Shown here piece by piece: positions 35,131 through 45,999 of a stretch of DNA of 64,000 bases. The stretch covers positions 61,076,508 through 61,140,507 of the forward strand of contig CM033324.1 of the NCBI GenBank assembly GCA_019359835.1, given 5' to 3'. The translations under genes and the position numbers were made by a program. The stretch comes from Pharus latifolius. Lineage: Eukaryota > Streptophyta > Magnoliopsida > Poales > Poaceae. Below the pieces are notes generated by a model that saw only the letters and a list, made by a program, of their open reading frames with translations, was not told the origin of the DNA and did no database searches. Positions within the stretch are counted from its first letter, which is position 1; every line of letters begins with the position of its first letter.

Positions 35131-36582
35131 ATCAGAAGGGCGTAGCAGATCTTCTCCATCTCCGTGTACCGAGTTTTGGCCCCTTGGAGGGCCTCGCTCA
35201 CGTAGTACACGGGACGCTGTTGCCCATCTTGCTCCTTTACCAATACCGCACTCACGGCGACCGGGGTCGCGGCGAGGTAAAGGAGCAGAGGCTCTTCCGG
35301 GGATGGGCTCACGAGCATTGGGGCTCGTGAGGTACTTCTTCAAATCGTCAAAGGCCTCCTAGGCCTCGGGGGTCCACCGGAACCCTTCGAGCCCCCAGAG
35401 GATTTTGAAGAATTGGAGGCCGCGTTCCCCCGACCGCGAGACGAAACGACTCAGCGCGGCTATGCGGCCGGTGAGTCGTTGAACGTCTTTGATCGAGCGC
35501 AGCGGGGGCATGTCCAGGAATGCCCGGATCTTTTCGGGGTTGGCCTCTATGCCCCGCTAGGACACGAGGAAACCCAGGAGCTTCCCCCCGCGCACGCGGA
35601 AGGCACATTTCTCCGGGTTGAGCTTCAACCCGTATGCGCAGAGGTTGAGGAAGGTCTCCGCCAAGTCATCGATGTGAGCAGTCGTGCGGGGACTTTTGAC
35701 GACCGTGTCGTCGACGTAGACTTCAACGTTGCGACCGATCTGGTCCTTGAGGACCAGCGTCATGAGTTGCCGGAAGGTCGCTCCAGCGTTCTTTAGCCCG
35801 AAGGGCATGTGGACGTAGCAGAAGGTCTCGAGGGGTGTTATAAAACTCGTCTTTTCCTCGTCCCCTTCTGCCATCCGGACTTAGTGATAGCCCGAATACA
35901 CGTCCAAGAAGCTCATCAACCCGCAACCTGCAGTTGAGTCGACCAACTGGTCAATTCGCGGGAGTGGGAAGTTGTCTTTGGGGCAAGCGCGGTTGAAGTC
36001 GGTGAAGTCCACGCACATTCGCCACTTGCAATTTGACTTCTTCATGAGGACAGGGTTCGCGAGCCACTCGGGGTGTAGGACCTCCCGAATGAACCCCACC
36101 TCTCGGAGCCGGGCAATCTAGACCTTGATCGCCTCTTGGCGTTCGAGGGAGAGTTTCCTCAGCTTTTGCTTGACCGGGGGGTGACCAGGGGTTACCGCGA
36201 GCTTGTGCTCGATGACGTCCCGGGCGACGCATCGCATGTCGGAGGGCTTCCAGGCAAAAATGTCAAAGTTTTTGCGCAGGAAAGCTGCGAGTTGCTCCGC
36301 GTGCTCCTCATGGAGATCCGCCTCGATCCTGACGGTTTTGTCCCCGTCGTCCGGGGACAGCGGGATCTTCCGGAGGTCCCTTTTCGGACGTGGCTTGGGG
36401 AGGGACCTCCCGGAAGGTATCACTGCAGCGTCTGACTCCGGGGGAGAGGCCTCCCCCCCCCCGGGGTTTTGATCATGTTGACGCTCCCGATCATTGCGGC
36501 GGCGCGCTCGTATAGAGCGCGGGCCATGTCTTGGTCTCCCCGGGCGGTGATCACACCATGAGGCCCGGGGACCTTCACACAA
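35131..36582 (-). pseudogene. Element B reverse transcriptase
   Basis: FDIFAWKPSDM, WLANPVLMKKSNCKWRMC, DNFPLPRIDQLVDST (no shift here, unlike A and C), then SGYH and TAA at 35881-35883 where A has CAA. Next MAEGDEEKTSFITPLETF, YVDDTVVKS and LLGFLVS then TAG at 35557-35559. The stops look like C-to-T changes of Gln codons. No TAG separates protease and RT here. Confidence 0.82.
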
Positions 36583-37448
36583 AGGTAGCTCTGGTGGATT
36601 GCGGCCCCCAAGCGGTTGATTGTGGTCCTCCCCATGATTGCGTTGTAAGAGGAGGGGAGGTCTACCACATCAAACCGGACCATCTCTGTCCGGTAGTTGT
36701 CCGGGGTGCCGAAGGTCATTGGGAGATCCACCTTCCCCACGGGGTGGATCGTCTTTCCCGGGACGAATCCTTGCATGGGCTCTGCTGTGGGTTGTAGTAG
36801 CTTCTCGTCCACCTGCATCTCCCTAAACGCCTTTAGGTAGAGGACGTCGGTGGAGCTCTCGCCATCCACGAGGATGCGGGCTAGATGGCAGTTGTAGACG
36901 GTAGCGGAGATGATAAGCGCGTCATCATGGGGGAAGCGAACCCCACGCGCATCTTCTGCTGTAAAAGTTAGGGGGACGTTCGACCACTTGGGTGGTCGGG
37001 ACGTGTGCAACACCCCCACCACCTTTACTTCACGCGCGTATTCCTTACACTGACGCTTAGAGTCCCGCCCGGAGGCGGATCCTCCCATGATGACGTTGAC
37101 GCGTCTTTGGGAGGTTTGGAAGGGGAGAGTCTCTGAAGGCTCCCCTTCCCACGCCTGTCCCTGCTGTCCCCCCGCGGGGGCAGGAGTCCCCCCCCTACCC
37201 ATGCCGATCGAGGAATGTGGCGAATTGTTGGAGCAGTTGGTGGCATTCCCGAGTGGCATGGGTATTGGACTTGTGGAAGGTACACCACAGACCTTCCCTG
37301 CCTCCTGCCGCGAGGCTTTCGCGACCGTGGGACGATTGCCCTCCCCCACGACCTTTCGGCTTGGGAAAGGGGCGGTTGCCCATGGAGGCATCGCGCGAGC
37401 CGCCTCCGCCCTCGAGGACAAAGGTGTCCCGAGGCCGAGGCTCGCCAC
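36583..37448 (-). pseudogene. Element B protease and C-terminal gag
   Basis: Part of an open frame 37448-36420 (342 codons) that runs into the RT linker. It has RRVNVIMGGSASGRDSKRQC, the protease site ILVDGESSTDVLYLKAF (catalytic Asp kept, the second Gly now Glu) and SSYNAIMGRTTINRLGAA. A zinc-knuckle-like VYLPQVQYPCHSGMPP/CTFHKSNTHATREC lies in the overlapping frame near 37230-37290, showing a shift there. Confidence 0.75.
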
Positions 37449-39187
37449 GATTCCCCCCCTTGGGGCATTTGAGGGGGTCCCTGGCCCCTCGATCGACAGG
37501 GGCGAGGCCCCCTGGTTCTTCTTTCAGAGGTCATCCTCCTCCACCTGAGCGTATTTCTCAAGTACGTTAAAGAGCTCGTCGGCGGAGGAGGGGCAGCTTC
37601 GGGAGAGTCTCCGGTGGAGCTCTCCTGGGAGGATCCTGCTCTTACACGCCTCAATGACTGTGGAGTCAGGGACGTGAGCTACTTTGCTCTTGACCTAAGC
37701 AAAGTGTTTGAAGAAACTGCGGATGGTCTCTCCCGTCCTCTGTCGGAGGTGTACAGCTGCGAGGAATCCAAGGGACACACATAGTTCCCCTGGAAGTTCG
37801 TGCAGAACTCACATTTGAGCTGCACGAAGGACTTGATGGAGCCGGCCTTCAGGTTGTAGAACCATGAGCGGGCGATCTCGGTTAGGTAGAGGGGGAAGAC
37901 GTTGCACTGAACTGTCTCGTCCCCCCTAGCTGCCGAGATGGCTGTGGAATACACCTGGACAAATTCATAAGGCTCAGCCTCACCGTTGTAGTGTTCGATG
38001 TGCAGCGGACGGTAAGGCCGCGGCCATCGAATGCACCAGAGTCTGCTGCACAGCGGCTGGTTGGCCCCTTCCACTTCTCGGGGGGAGTCCCGGTGGCTAT
38101 CCCCTTTGACAGGGGACGCGCGCTCGTTGTCGGAGTCGGGGAGGGGCCCCAAAGGTCCGCCGGCGTGGTGGGAGCGCCACTTTTCCTCCGGGTTGGTGGA
38201 GCTGACCTCCAGGACGTCCGGGTACTCCCCAAGAGCGGTTGGTTCTTCGGCGGGTCTATTCCCCTGGCCAGAGCGGGAGCGGGGCTCTCCGCGTCCACGA
38301 CCCGGGGGAGGCTTCTCCCCAGAGTTGGTGGTACGCATTTGCTCGACCTCCTCCTGCGTGAAGCGAACTTGATCCGCTGGGGGACACCTCGGGGACGGCC
38401 TCGGGGGAGGAGGGAGCTCATGCACGTCGACTGCGGGTGCAGGAGGCGCAACCGGGGCGTGGGTGGAATTCACTACCGGGGGGTCCCCAGTAGTACCGTC
38501 CGGAGCCAGGGAGTGGGGGCCCGACCGGGCAAGGTCCGGTGACGGCGTGGGAGTAGCCCAGCGGGCCACCTCCGAGACGACGGGCACAACCGGCGGGGAG
38601 GGGCCGGCGTCCGGCCCCAGGAATGCCCTAGGCGCGGAATGAATCGTTGGCATGGGGAAGACCCCGGGGATGGGGTAAGTCCCCCGGCCCCGGGAACGCT
38701 CCCAAGGCCGGGAAGGCTCCGGATGACGGGCCTACTGGGGCGTAGCCCCCGTTGGAGCCGCAGGCCCCGGGGGCGCCCTGACCTCTGAAAGTCAGAGGGG
38801 CTACCGGATGCCCCATAAACGAGGGCATTGTCCCCATGAACGGGAGCTACAGGTAGATGGGGGCTGGCGGCCGCGCCAAAACTCGGAGGAGCTCGTCCAT
38901 TGAGCGTTGGGCGCGAAGCTGGCCCTCTACCAGAGCTTCAAGTAGCGCATCCCGGGAAGTCGGTGGAGCCACCGGGGGAAGCCCATCCCCCCGAGAGAGT
39001 CCGAGGTCGTCGGGTTGGACCCGGAGCCCTGTCCGCCGGAAATTACCGGGAGGGTTAAAGGTGGTACCTGGGTTTGGCCGTGTCCGGACGTCGGTACCGG
39101 GACGGCCATGCTTCGGACTGGTGGCGCTGAGTCACTGGGACCGGCGTCACCGGGAAGGGTGCGAGCCCTCGTTCTTGGGGGAGCCAT
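37449..39187 (-). pseudogene. Element B gag
   Basis: Starts MAPPRTRARTLPGDAGPSDS at 39187, only about 17 bases after the PBS. Very Pro/Gly-rich N-terminus with a stop at 38927-38929 and shifts. The capsid domain is in 38020-37790 (IEHYNGEAEPYEFVQVYSTA, SWFYNLKAGSIKSF). Confidence 0.75.
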
Positions 39188-39203
39188 GGCGATTCGTCAC
39201 GAG

Positions 39204-39222
39204 TCCCCACAGACGGCGCCAA
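39204..39222 (-). other. Primer binding site of element B
   Basis: Minus strand TTGGCGCCGTCTGTGGGGA a few bases inside the LTR edge; it resembles TGGCGCC-type sites of plant gypsy elements. Confidence 0.7.
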
Positions 39223-39228
39223 CCGTCG

Positions 39229-40072
39229 TGGTATTATGAATACCCCGGCAGGTTTTGTGGAAGATCCTAGTGAAGAAAAGACGACGCGAGCTGACCGTGC
39301 GACCGGTCCTCTCCCGTCGGGCAAACACAGCAAGTGACACAAAGGTTTATACAGGTTCAGGCCTCAGTGGAGGCCCTAGTCCTGTCGGCGTGCTCCTAAC
39401 CGGAGTTGGCTAGGGGAGCTCTCTCGGGGGAGAGATGGCTCTGGAGCGCACCTGTTTGGTTGTCTATTAGTAAAAATGAATTGTCCTCTCCACATGATGG
39501 GTTACAAGGGCTTATATAGCCCCAAAAGATGCAAAAAGACTAAACTACCCTGCATACCACCGTTGGATCGAGGGGCAGTGGCGTCCTTCTTCTGGGCAGG
39601 AGCCTCGGATGCTTGACAAGTGTCCGCCAGTTCCCGAGGTGCTTCGCGTGATCCTCACGTGACCCGGGACCAGAGACCCTTGTCTTCGGAAAAACGGCAG
39701 CGTCAGGGACAAGCCACCGGGGGGCTTTGTCCCCGGGCAAATGGCGGCTCCCGGGACAAATCACCGGGGGGCCTTGTCCTCAGGCAAAAGGCGGTGCCCG
39801 GGACAAGCCACCAGTGGGCCTTGTCCCCGGGCAAATGGCGGCGCCCGGGACAAGCCACCGGGGGGCCTTGTCCCCGGGCAAATGGCGGCGCCCGGGACAA
39901 GTCACCGGGCGGCCTTGTCCCCGAGAAAATGGCGGCGCTTGGGACAAGCCACTGGGGGGCCTTGTCCCAGGGCAAATGGCGGCGCCCGGGACAAGTCACC
40001 GGGGGGCCTTGTCCCCGGGCAAATGGATGTACCTCTTACCTGGAGTTGACCCTGTGGAGATTTCCCCCAACA
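39229..40072 (-). repeat. Element B 5' LTR (only LTR left)
   Basis: In element orientation it begins TGTTGGGGGAAATCTCC at 40072 and ends ATTCATAATACCA at 39229, next to the PBS. 844 bp. It contains the 47-bp tandem array. No partner LTR is present on the left side of B. The exact ends are inferred from TG/CA and the PBS. Confidence 0.78.
39708..40027. repeat. 47-bp tandem repeat array in element B LTR
   Basis: Units start at 39708, 39755, 39802, 39849, 39896, 39943 and 39990 (six full, one partial). Each has GACAAG(C/T)CACCGGGGGGCC, TTGTCCCCGGGCAAATGGCG and GCGCCCGG with few changes. No unique spacers. Open frames on both strands here are repeat artefacts. Confidence 0.92.
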
Positions 40073-40120
40073 GGTTAGTTCCTAAAGCATGTAACGATTG
40101 GAAGGGATAAAGATGCTAAC

Positions 40121-40574
40121 CTTCGTCACAGGATGAGAGGAGAAAGCCAAGCTTTGAAGGGAACTTGGTCGCAAAGGCGCTGTAGGTGCAGTGAGACTTT
40201 CCCCAGAAGAGTGATGGTTAGAAGGATTGTTGTGGTGATCCAAAGAAGGTGATGAAGATGCAGCTGGATGGGTTGCAAGGACTGAAGAAAGGGGCAGTGT
40301 GGTAGCCCAGATGTCCTCACCCTTTAGCATTTTTGGTGAAGCTCCACTGGAGGATCCTTCGTCATTTCTAGACCTCTTCTTTGGACGGATCATTTCCTCG
40401 ATCACCTACAAATTCCAAAATGTATTACTTTGGAAATGAACAAGCTGCGAGAGAGAAACTTGCACAGATAATTCAGAAGAGAACTACCTTCTGAAGATCT
40501 TGTTCAATCTCAGCTCCTATTTATATTTCTTCCTCATCGCTCTCAATGATCTTCTTGGAATCTCGGTTCGCCAT
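40121..40574 (-). pseudogene. Element C antisense gene 1, first two exons
   Basis: Minus strand: exon 40574-40488 (MANRDSKKIIESDEEE, then an in-frame TAA) and exon 40405-40121 (VIEEMIRPKKRSRNDEGSSS onward), separated by a GT-AG intron in phase 0. It matches the start of antisense gene 1 of A (IEIESDEEE … KKPKVDEGSSSG), which has no intron at this point. A donor AAG|GTTAGC at 40120 leads into the intron where B is inserted. Confidence 0.7.
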
Positions 40575-40681
40575 TAAGATGAGAGTGGAGGAGGAATGGT
40601 GAAGTAGAGGGTTAGAAGCAGTTTCTAAAAGGACTTAGCCAAAAAAGCAAACTTGTGAGTTTTAGAACTGAAAGGCTTCTC

Positions 40682-40689
40682 TATTTATA
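40682..40689 (-). promoter_or_regulatory. TATA box of element C antisense gene 1
   Basis: TATAAATA on the minus strand, 108 bases before the ATG at 40574, matching 426-433 of A. Confidence 0.6.
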
Positions 40690-40924
40690 GAGCCTGGAGG
40701 CGACGGTTCGCATTCGTGGGCGCCTCGAGTTATTAAAACGCACTTACGGCTTTTGCCTTGGTTAAATGGTAAATAACTTCATGATTACCCATCAAGAAAA
40801 GCCCAAAGGTTGTCTCGGGAAATAAACCAACACACAATGTACAGTGCACCTGAAGAAGTTGAAGCATCGGGTTGCATATTCGATGCGCATTAAATTTGAA
40901 GTTATAATCTTTTTATCTCTTCAA

Positions 40925-40938
40925 ATTTGGGGGCTAGC
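40925..40938 (+). other. Polypurine tract of element C
   Basis: ATTTGGGGGCTAGC immediately before the 3' LTR; same as in A. Confidence 0.8.
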
Positions 40939-41684
40939 TGACGAGGATTGTCACCCGAGCTAGTTTATTTAATATATATCACGTTCAAGTTTAGTTCGGG
41001 TGTGATATATGTCTTTGTGTTCTAGCAGCTGCATGGTCGCAGACGAATAGCTTCCTATGTGCGATCATGAGGTCGCAAACACGGAGTCAGTCAATGATCG
41101 CAGTAATTGCGCGGTCATGAGATCGCAGACTATGCGCGATCAGAAGGTCGCTGGCTATACTCGACCAAGATAACTTGGGAGTGTACGAGTCTTTACCGGG
41201 GGCGTTCTCAAGATCAAGATAACTTCTCCCACATATGAAGACAACCGCCAGGAGGTTAACATGTGCGGTTATCTATAATTGCACGTGTTTTAAACTGGCG
41301 GAGAAGGTTGGTGCGGTTATACAAACTGTACTTCGAAAACCGTCTAGAACTGCTTCGCATTGGCATCCTTTCGTCCAGTATAAAAGGATGGCTAATGTAC
41401 GACATAGAGCTATAGATACTTAGATATAATATATGGACATAAGTACAAAAAGAGATTATCGCCTGTGACAATCTCTCTTCCCTGTAAACTCTTTTACTCA
41501 TAGTGAAATCACAACAGGACGTAGGGCTATTACTCCCACCATCGAGGGCCCGAATCTATATAAATCTCCGCGTCTCTATTTCATTGTTTATCTTAACTTA
41601 CCTGATAGCACCTTGAAAGGTCTCACATACAACTCACACATCTGCATAAGATCGACAGAGGATCCCAACTCCAAATCATCGACA
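40939..41684 (+). repeat. Element C 3' LTR (746 bp)
   Basis: TGACGAGGATTGTCACCCG to ATCATCGACA, followed by target duplication ACAGG. Confidence 0.92.
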
Positions 41685-41689
41685 ACAGG

Positions 41690-44306
41690 CCTTGCCTCCT
41701 CGCAGATTCATATTGACTTCTTCAACTTGATCTTCTGTGGATAAAACATCTTCTACTTGATTTCCTATAGGTAAAACATCAGTACGAAGTGCTTCATGCT
41801 CTTGTGCTGTGAATATCTCCTCTAAATCAGATGCATTAGAATTACAACTGGCAAGGGTCACATTGCATGAGGCGATACTTGGAAAAGGTGAAGATACTTC
41901 AGCATCAATTGCCCCTACTGCTGCAGAGGATTGCCCCCAAACTTTAGGCAAGAACTGTGACAAAGTAGGAAGAGTGCAACTCAGTTGAGGGAAAGATTTG
42001 TCTCCTTCTGACAAAGAGACAAGTCTTGGTGGCATTCACCGGTGACTTGGATCAGGTTGTCTCTGCCTTGACAGTGACTTGATAATCGAGGTGGAAGCAT
42101 GATCCCGAGTGCACTCCTGAGGTTTGTGTCGTGGGCGTCTTTGTTCCATCATCTCCCATGGTCTTCCTCCTTGTTTGGAAAGAATTGGAACTGGCCAATG
42201 ATTGGCTAGTTGGTGCTCTACTACTTAAGTGGCAACCATAAGCCTCTGTCTTCATTATCTTGTTGAATGGATGAAGGACCTTCACAAACTATTGTGAAGT
42301 TTGCGGTACGATAATCAAATTTGATGGCTTGGGGCTCTAAAGCAAGCCGCTACTCATTAATCACCCTTTGAAGCCATTCCTTGAAGGCAAAACAATCTTC
42401 AATTGCAGGCCCAACATACCTATGGTACAGGCAATACAAATGATTTTCTATCATCCCAACTTGATCAAGTCTTCTTGGCTCGAGATGGTTCAAGGCCTGT
42501 TGTGCCATCAGCTAATCAAAGAACATCTTCACCAATCACAGCGGAAGATGTACTACTTCTTCAACAGCTCTTGAACAGTTGGGTGCTGCAGTCTTGGTGC
42601 AAGTTCACACCTTGAACCCAACATTGGAACATTAAAATGTGCAGCGGGTGCATGCATAACATTGTGGGATTTAGTTGGCGCCTTGGCCTTGACTCCGGTG
42701 CTGGAAGGTTTGGTTGCCGAATTGAACTTTCTTGAGTTATCAGCATGGCCAACCAATGCTGTTGCATTCCATGGACACACATGCGAATGGCCTCTTCTTG
42801 ATGCATTTCTCTGACGAGACGCACATAGTTGTCGTGGAAACGAATTAAGTAGTCATCAATCTTCTCATCACGCTTCTGCTTGACTTGGGATAACTGCAAA
42901 GCTGAGATGTTCTTCATGGATACAAAGTGTGTCTTGAAGAGGTTCTTCATGCCTATCCAATTGCGGACAGACCCAATAGGAAGACAGCTGTACCAATGGA
43001 AAGCAGAGCCAGTTAAGGACCTTGAAAAATGCCTTACAAGAAGTGAGGGATTGTTGGCAGTGTCTCCACAAGCTGTTTCAAAGTAGGCTAAGTGCTCCCT
43101 CGCATCACCGGTTCCATCAAATTGACGGAACTTAGGTGGATGCCATCCAGATGGGAAGGGCACTAGATCATGCCATGCTTCATAAGGCTTCTCAAGCTCA
43201 CTTTTAGGAGTTTGAGGAGCTTTCTCGGCTCTATTCTGCTTCAATCTTTGGTTTATTAAGTCTTCCATGTAATTGTGACAATCCTTCAACGCAATAGGTG
43301 TCGATGCAGCATTTGCAGCAATGGTGGGAAATGGCTAAAAAGAGAGGTGGAGCGCCCGCTGCTGCGGAGTGTTGCTCAACACTACCTGTAGGGCAAACTT
43401 GTGCAGCAACCTCCAACTCTGCTACTTGAGGATCAACAACTGGTTGGGGCGGATCTGATGGTATTGCTCCATGACCAGGATTTGTCAGGGCTTCGACCAA
43501 ACAATCAAACTTCACTCCCAATTCACCAAACATCTTCTAGTATCCGCAATCTCGCTCCTCAAAAGCATGGTGTACAGAAGGATCAAATGTAGGGGAATCA
43601 GCATCTGCCCCTTGCTCTTTATTAGAATTGGCTTCATCATCTGGACCGCCTTAACTTGTAGCCATGTTAACTGGAGCGGTGTTGTCATCACCAACACCAA
43701 TTCCAAGATATTGTTCCTCATCAGAAGCGATTGAAGGAGCAAGATCGGAATAGTGTGGTGAATGAGGGAGTCGCTGCAAAGAGGTTGACTCAGAGTCAGA
43801 AGACCCTCTTTTAGCATCAGACTCAACATCTTCTTGTGATGCTTCAGTTGTAGAACGTATTCATGGTTCTTTGACATGCCCTCATCCTTAAGCGAGTCTC
43901 CATGCCTTGTCAGGTTGCAACCTCCCGTAATTGTGGAAAAATCTTCCGAAAGATGGGATGCAATGTCAACATAAGGGTGAGAAGATTTCCCCTTGTCAAC
44001 ATCTTTTCTCGAACTGATGGGAACACAAGGAATTTTTGCCACTGCTTCTTTTGTTGATGTTGATGTTGATGCGTCTTGATCTTCTTGTGCTTCGGCAGAC
44101 TTGGACCAAGAACAGACACCTTCTAAGTGAGGTAAGAATGCCTTGGGGAACACAGGTTTTGGGTTTGGAACTATCTCCTCATCCGAAGGATATGAGAACT
44201 CTTGAGTGACAGGAGGTGGCCTCCAGTCACCCTCGGGTTGAGATGTCACTATCCCGCAAACTATGGAATCTTCTCCAATGACTTGGGTACTTGACACCTC
44301 AGTCAT
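41690..44306 (-). pseudogene. Element F (right part): gypsy gag
   Basis: Minus-strand pieces: 44306-43512 (acidic N-terminal region, MTEVSSTQVIGEDSIVCGIV), 43533-43231, the capsid domain 43289-42561 (KFRQFDGTGDAREHLAYFE, SLLVRHFSRSLTGSAFHWY, DDYLIRFHDNYVRLVREMH) and 42035-41690 with VNMNLRGGK, a motif between gag and protease in this group. Frame breaks throughout. It joins 14277-12671 across the C insertion. Confidence 0.8.
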
Positions 44307-44496
44307 TGGTGCAATAGCTTTTGTAGTCTCTGGGGAGGGGTCCTCGCCGCTTCTGGTGGTGCTTCCTTCATGAAGACGTCATTTGCAGGCTCAACTTCTT
44401 GTCTTGAAGCGGTTGAAGGGGCATGAACTTGCACAGCTCCCTGAGAAGTAATGACCGATCGCAGATTCCTTCGCTCAGGAATTCCTGGAAAGGGTA

Positions 44497-45621
44497 ATGA
44501 CCGATCGCAGCTGCCTTCCCCTTTTGCTTTCCTGTGATGAGGACATCACTTCTACGGATACACGCACTACACCTGCTGATCCTCATGTTTCAACAATTGA
44601 AGATCCAATAACACAAGCTCGTGCACGTCAATTAAATCTTGGGGTGAGCTCGTTCCTCGCTGTTCATAATTATATTATTAAGGATGGGATGCTACTGAAT
44701 TATTGTGATGTTCTGATACTTAGGAACATTGGAGAAGACACTTCAAGTCATGGCACCTATTGCATGTTGGCTGTTCAGCTCAAGATGACGTCCCCAACTT
44801 CTTTACATGAAGACATCCTTTCAGAATGGCGCCACCTCCAGTTGGTTACCACCTCATCCTCTTGGCACCACCTCATCTGCAGCAGCACATCACTACCACC
44901 AGGCCCAACACACAATTCAGAGTACAAGCCTACGCGAGCCCAGAAGTCAGTTCGGAGACAGCCTGATAGTACCGGCTTCCAGTGGCCGTAATTCTTTCAT
45001 CCGGAGTCCGATTTAGGTGTATGAGTACTTCATGGAAAGCTTATTCCAAGAGCTTTCCAACGGATCTGGCCCCACTTTCAGGTTCCTTCTGAGTCGGCTG
45101 CAATCATCAAAACAAGTTGACATACAGAACCTAGACTGTACAGAAGCCGGACTCAGTTGCTGCGTCACCTCTCTTTTGGGCCACGGCCCATGTACCCTGC
45201 CTAGGGTTGCGAGCCAACCCTAGCCGACACCCCTCTCTCCTTTATATGGCTGAATTCCTCAAGTTCTTCCTTAGGTTATTTGCTACATTGTTCCCCCCGT
45301 TGTGTGAGAGACAAGTATTCATCGGAGTAGTGTCTCTGGACCTGGTTTCATGAAAGATAACCTCAAATTGCTTTGCATCTTGTTCTTGCTCGTTTCTTCT
45401 ACTACGTGAAGGAATTAACCCTCGTGGTAAGGTCATTCGGGCGTGAGCACGGTTGATAACGACAAGTGTGTGGGTGTAGCGATTGCAAGGACTCAATCCA
45501 TCTGATTGGAAGCCTTGAAACGCGAACGTCTCCATTCCGCAAAGTAGAATCTATCGGAAGATTGGGCCGTTGTCGCATCAACTTGGGATTGGAACATCTC
45601 CAACTGGTTGATCATGATGCC
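44497..45621 (+). pseudogene. Element H: C-terminal pol tail and LTR-like remnant of another gypsy element
   Basis: Residues DPITQARARQLNLGVSSFL and DVLILRNIGED near 44590-44740 resemble the tail after integrase in some plant gypsy elements (GPITRARA… DVLILRN). From about 44990 the sequence looks like an LTR: CTTTCCAACGGATCTGG, a TATA-like TTTATATGG at 45240-45248 and a T-rich leader. Limits are not defined; the hAT element starts at 45622. Confidence 0.6.
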
Positions 45622-45999
45622 TAGGGATGGCAACGGGCCGGATAATACCTGTTCCCCGCGGGTACCCGTACCCGCGGGGGCGGATATGGGGAAAATTTAA
45701 AACCCGAGGGGGTGGGGATCGGGGAAATCCAATACCCGCGGGTAATTTTGGAGCCGGTAAGCAAAACTAGTACCCAAACCCGTAAACCCGCGGGGCCCTG
45801 AAACTATGTGTAATTGTGTTGATTCAAGACTCCCTACCACCACGTAAACCTATAAACCCGCTACTCGCCCCCGGCCTCCCGCAGTCCTCCACAGACCACA
45901 GTTCAAGAATCAGGACTCTCAAACCCTAACCCTAGATCTATCTGATATCTCCTACTCCTTCTCCAATCTCCACAGTCTACATGCCACCGCCGCCGCCCT

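Larger units (their letters stand above)
29145..40072 (-). mobile_element. Element B: GC-rich Tat-like gypsy element, 3' LTR deleted
   Basis: Gag-pol is on the minus strand (39187 to 33163), with an antisense gene on the plus strand (left end to 31565), PBS at 39204-39222 and one LTR (39229-40072). The left end is cut inside the antisense gene: sequence passes from a C intron to B coding within about 29133-29160, with no LTR. B lies between the last intron of C antisense gene 2 and an intron of C antisense gene 1. A deletion after insertion, taking both B and C sequence, is the simplest account. Strongly higher GC than its host. Confidence 0.85.
14278..41684 (+). mobile_element. Element C: Tat-like Ty3/gypsy element, hosting D and B
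   Basis: LTRs at 14278-15025 and 40939-41684 both begin TGACGAGGATTGTCACCCG and end TCAACA/TCGACA. The flanks carry the 5-base target duplication ACAGG (14273-14277 and 41685-41689). Gag-pol is on the plus strand, and remnants of two antisense genes lie between pol and the 3' LTR, as in A. After removing D (6996 bp with its duplication) and B, about 9.5 kb of C remains. That is roughly 3.8 kb short of A and matches the missing middle of the antisense genes. LTR differences and many stops show an old copy. Confidence 0.93.

Noticed and set aside
37987..38542. Plus-strand open frames across element B gag
   Set aside because: Shadows of minus-strand gag, which shows the capsid motifs.
39708..40027. 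Regular repeat array considered as CRISPR-like
   Set aside because: Units abut with no unique spacers, and this is a plant LTR.
39620..40110. Several long open frames on both strands
   Set aside because: They arise from the 47-bp tandem repeats inside an LTR; no domain and both strands open.
44807..45223. Possible host exon after the H pol tail
   Set aside because: The sequence has LTR features (TATA, leader) and no conserved domain.
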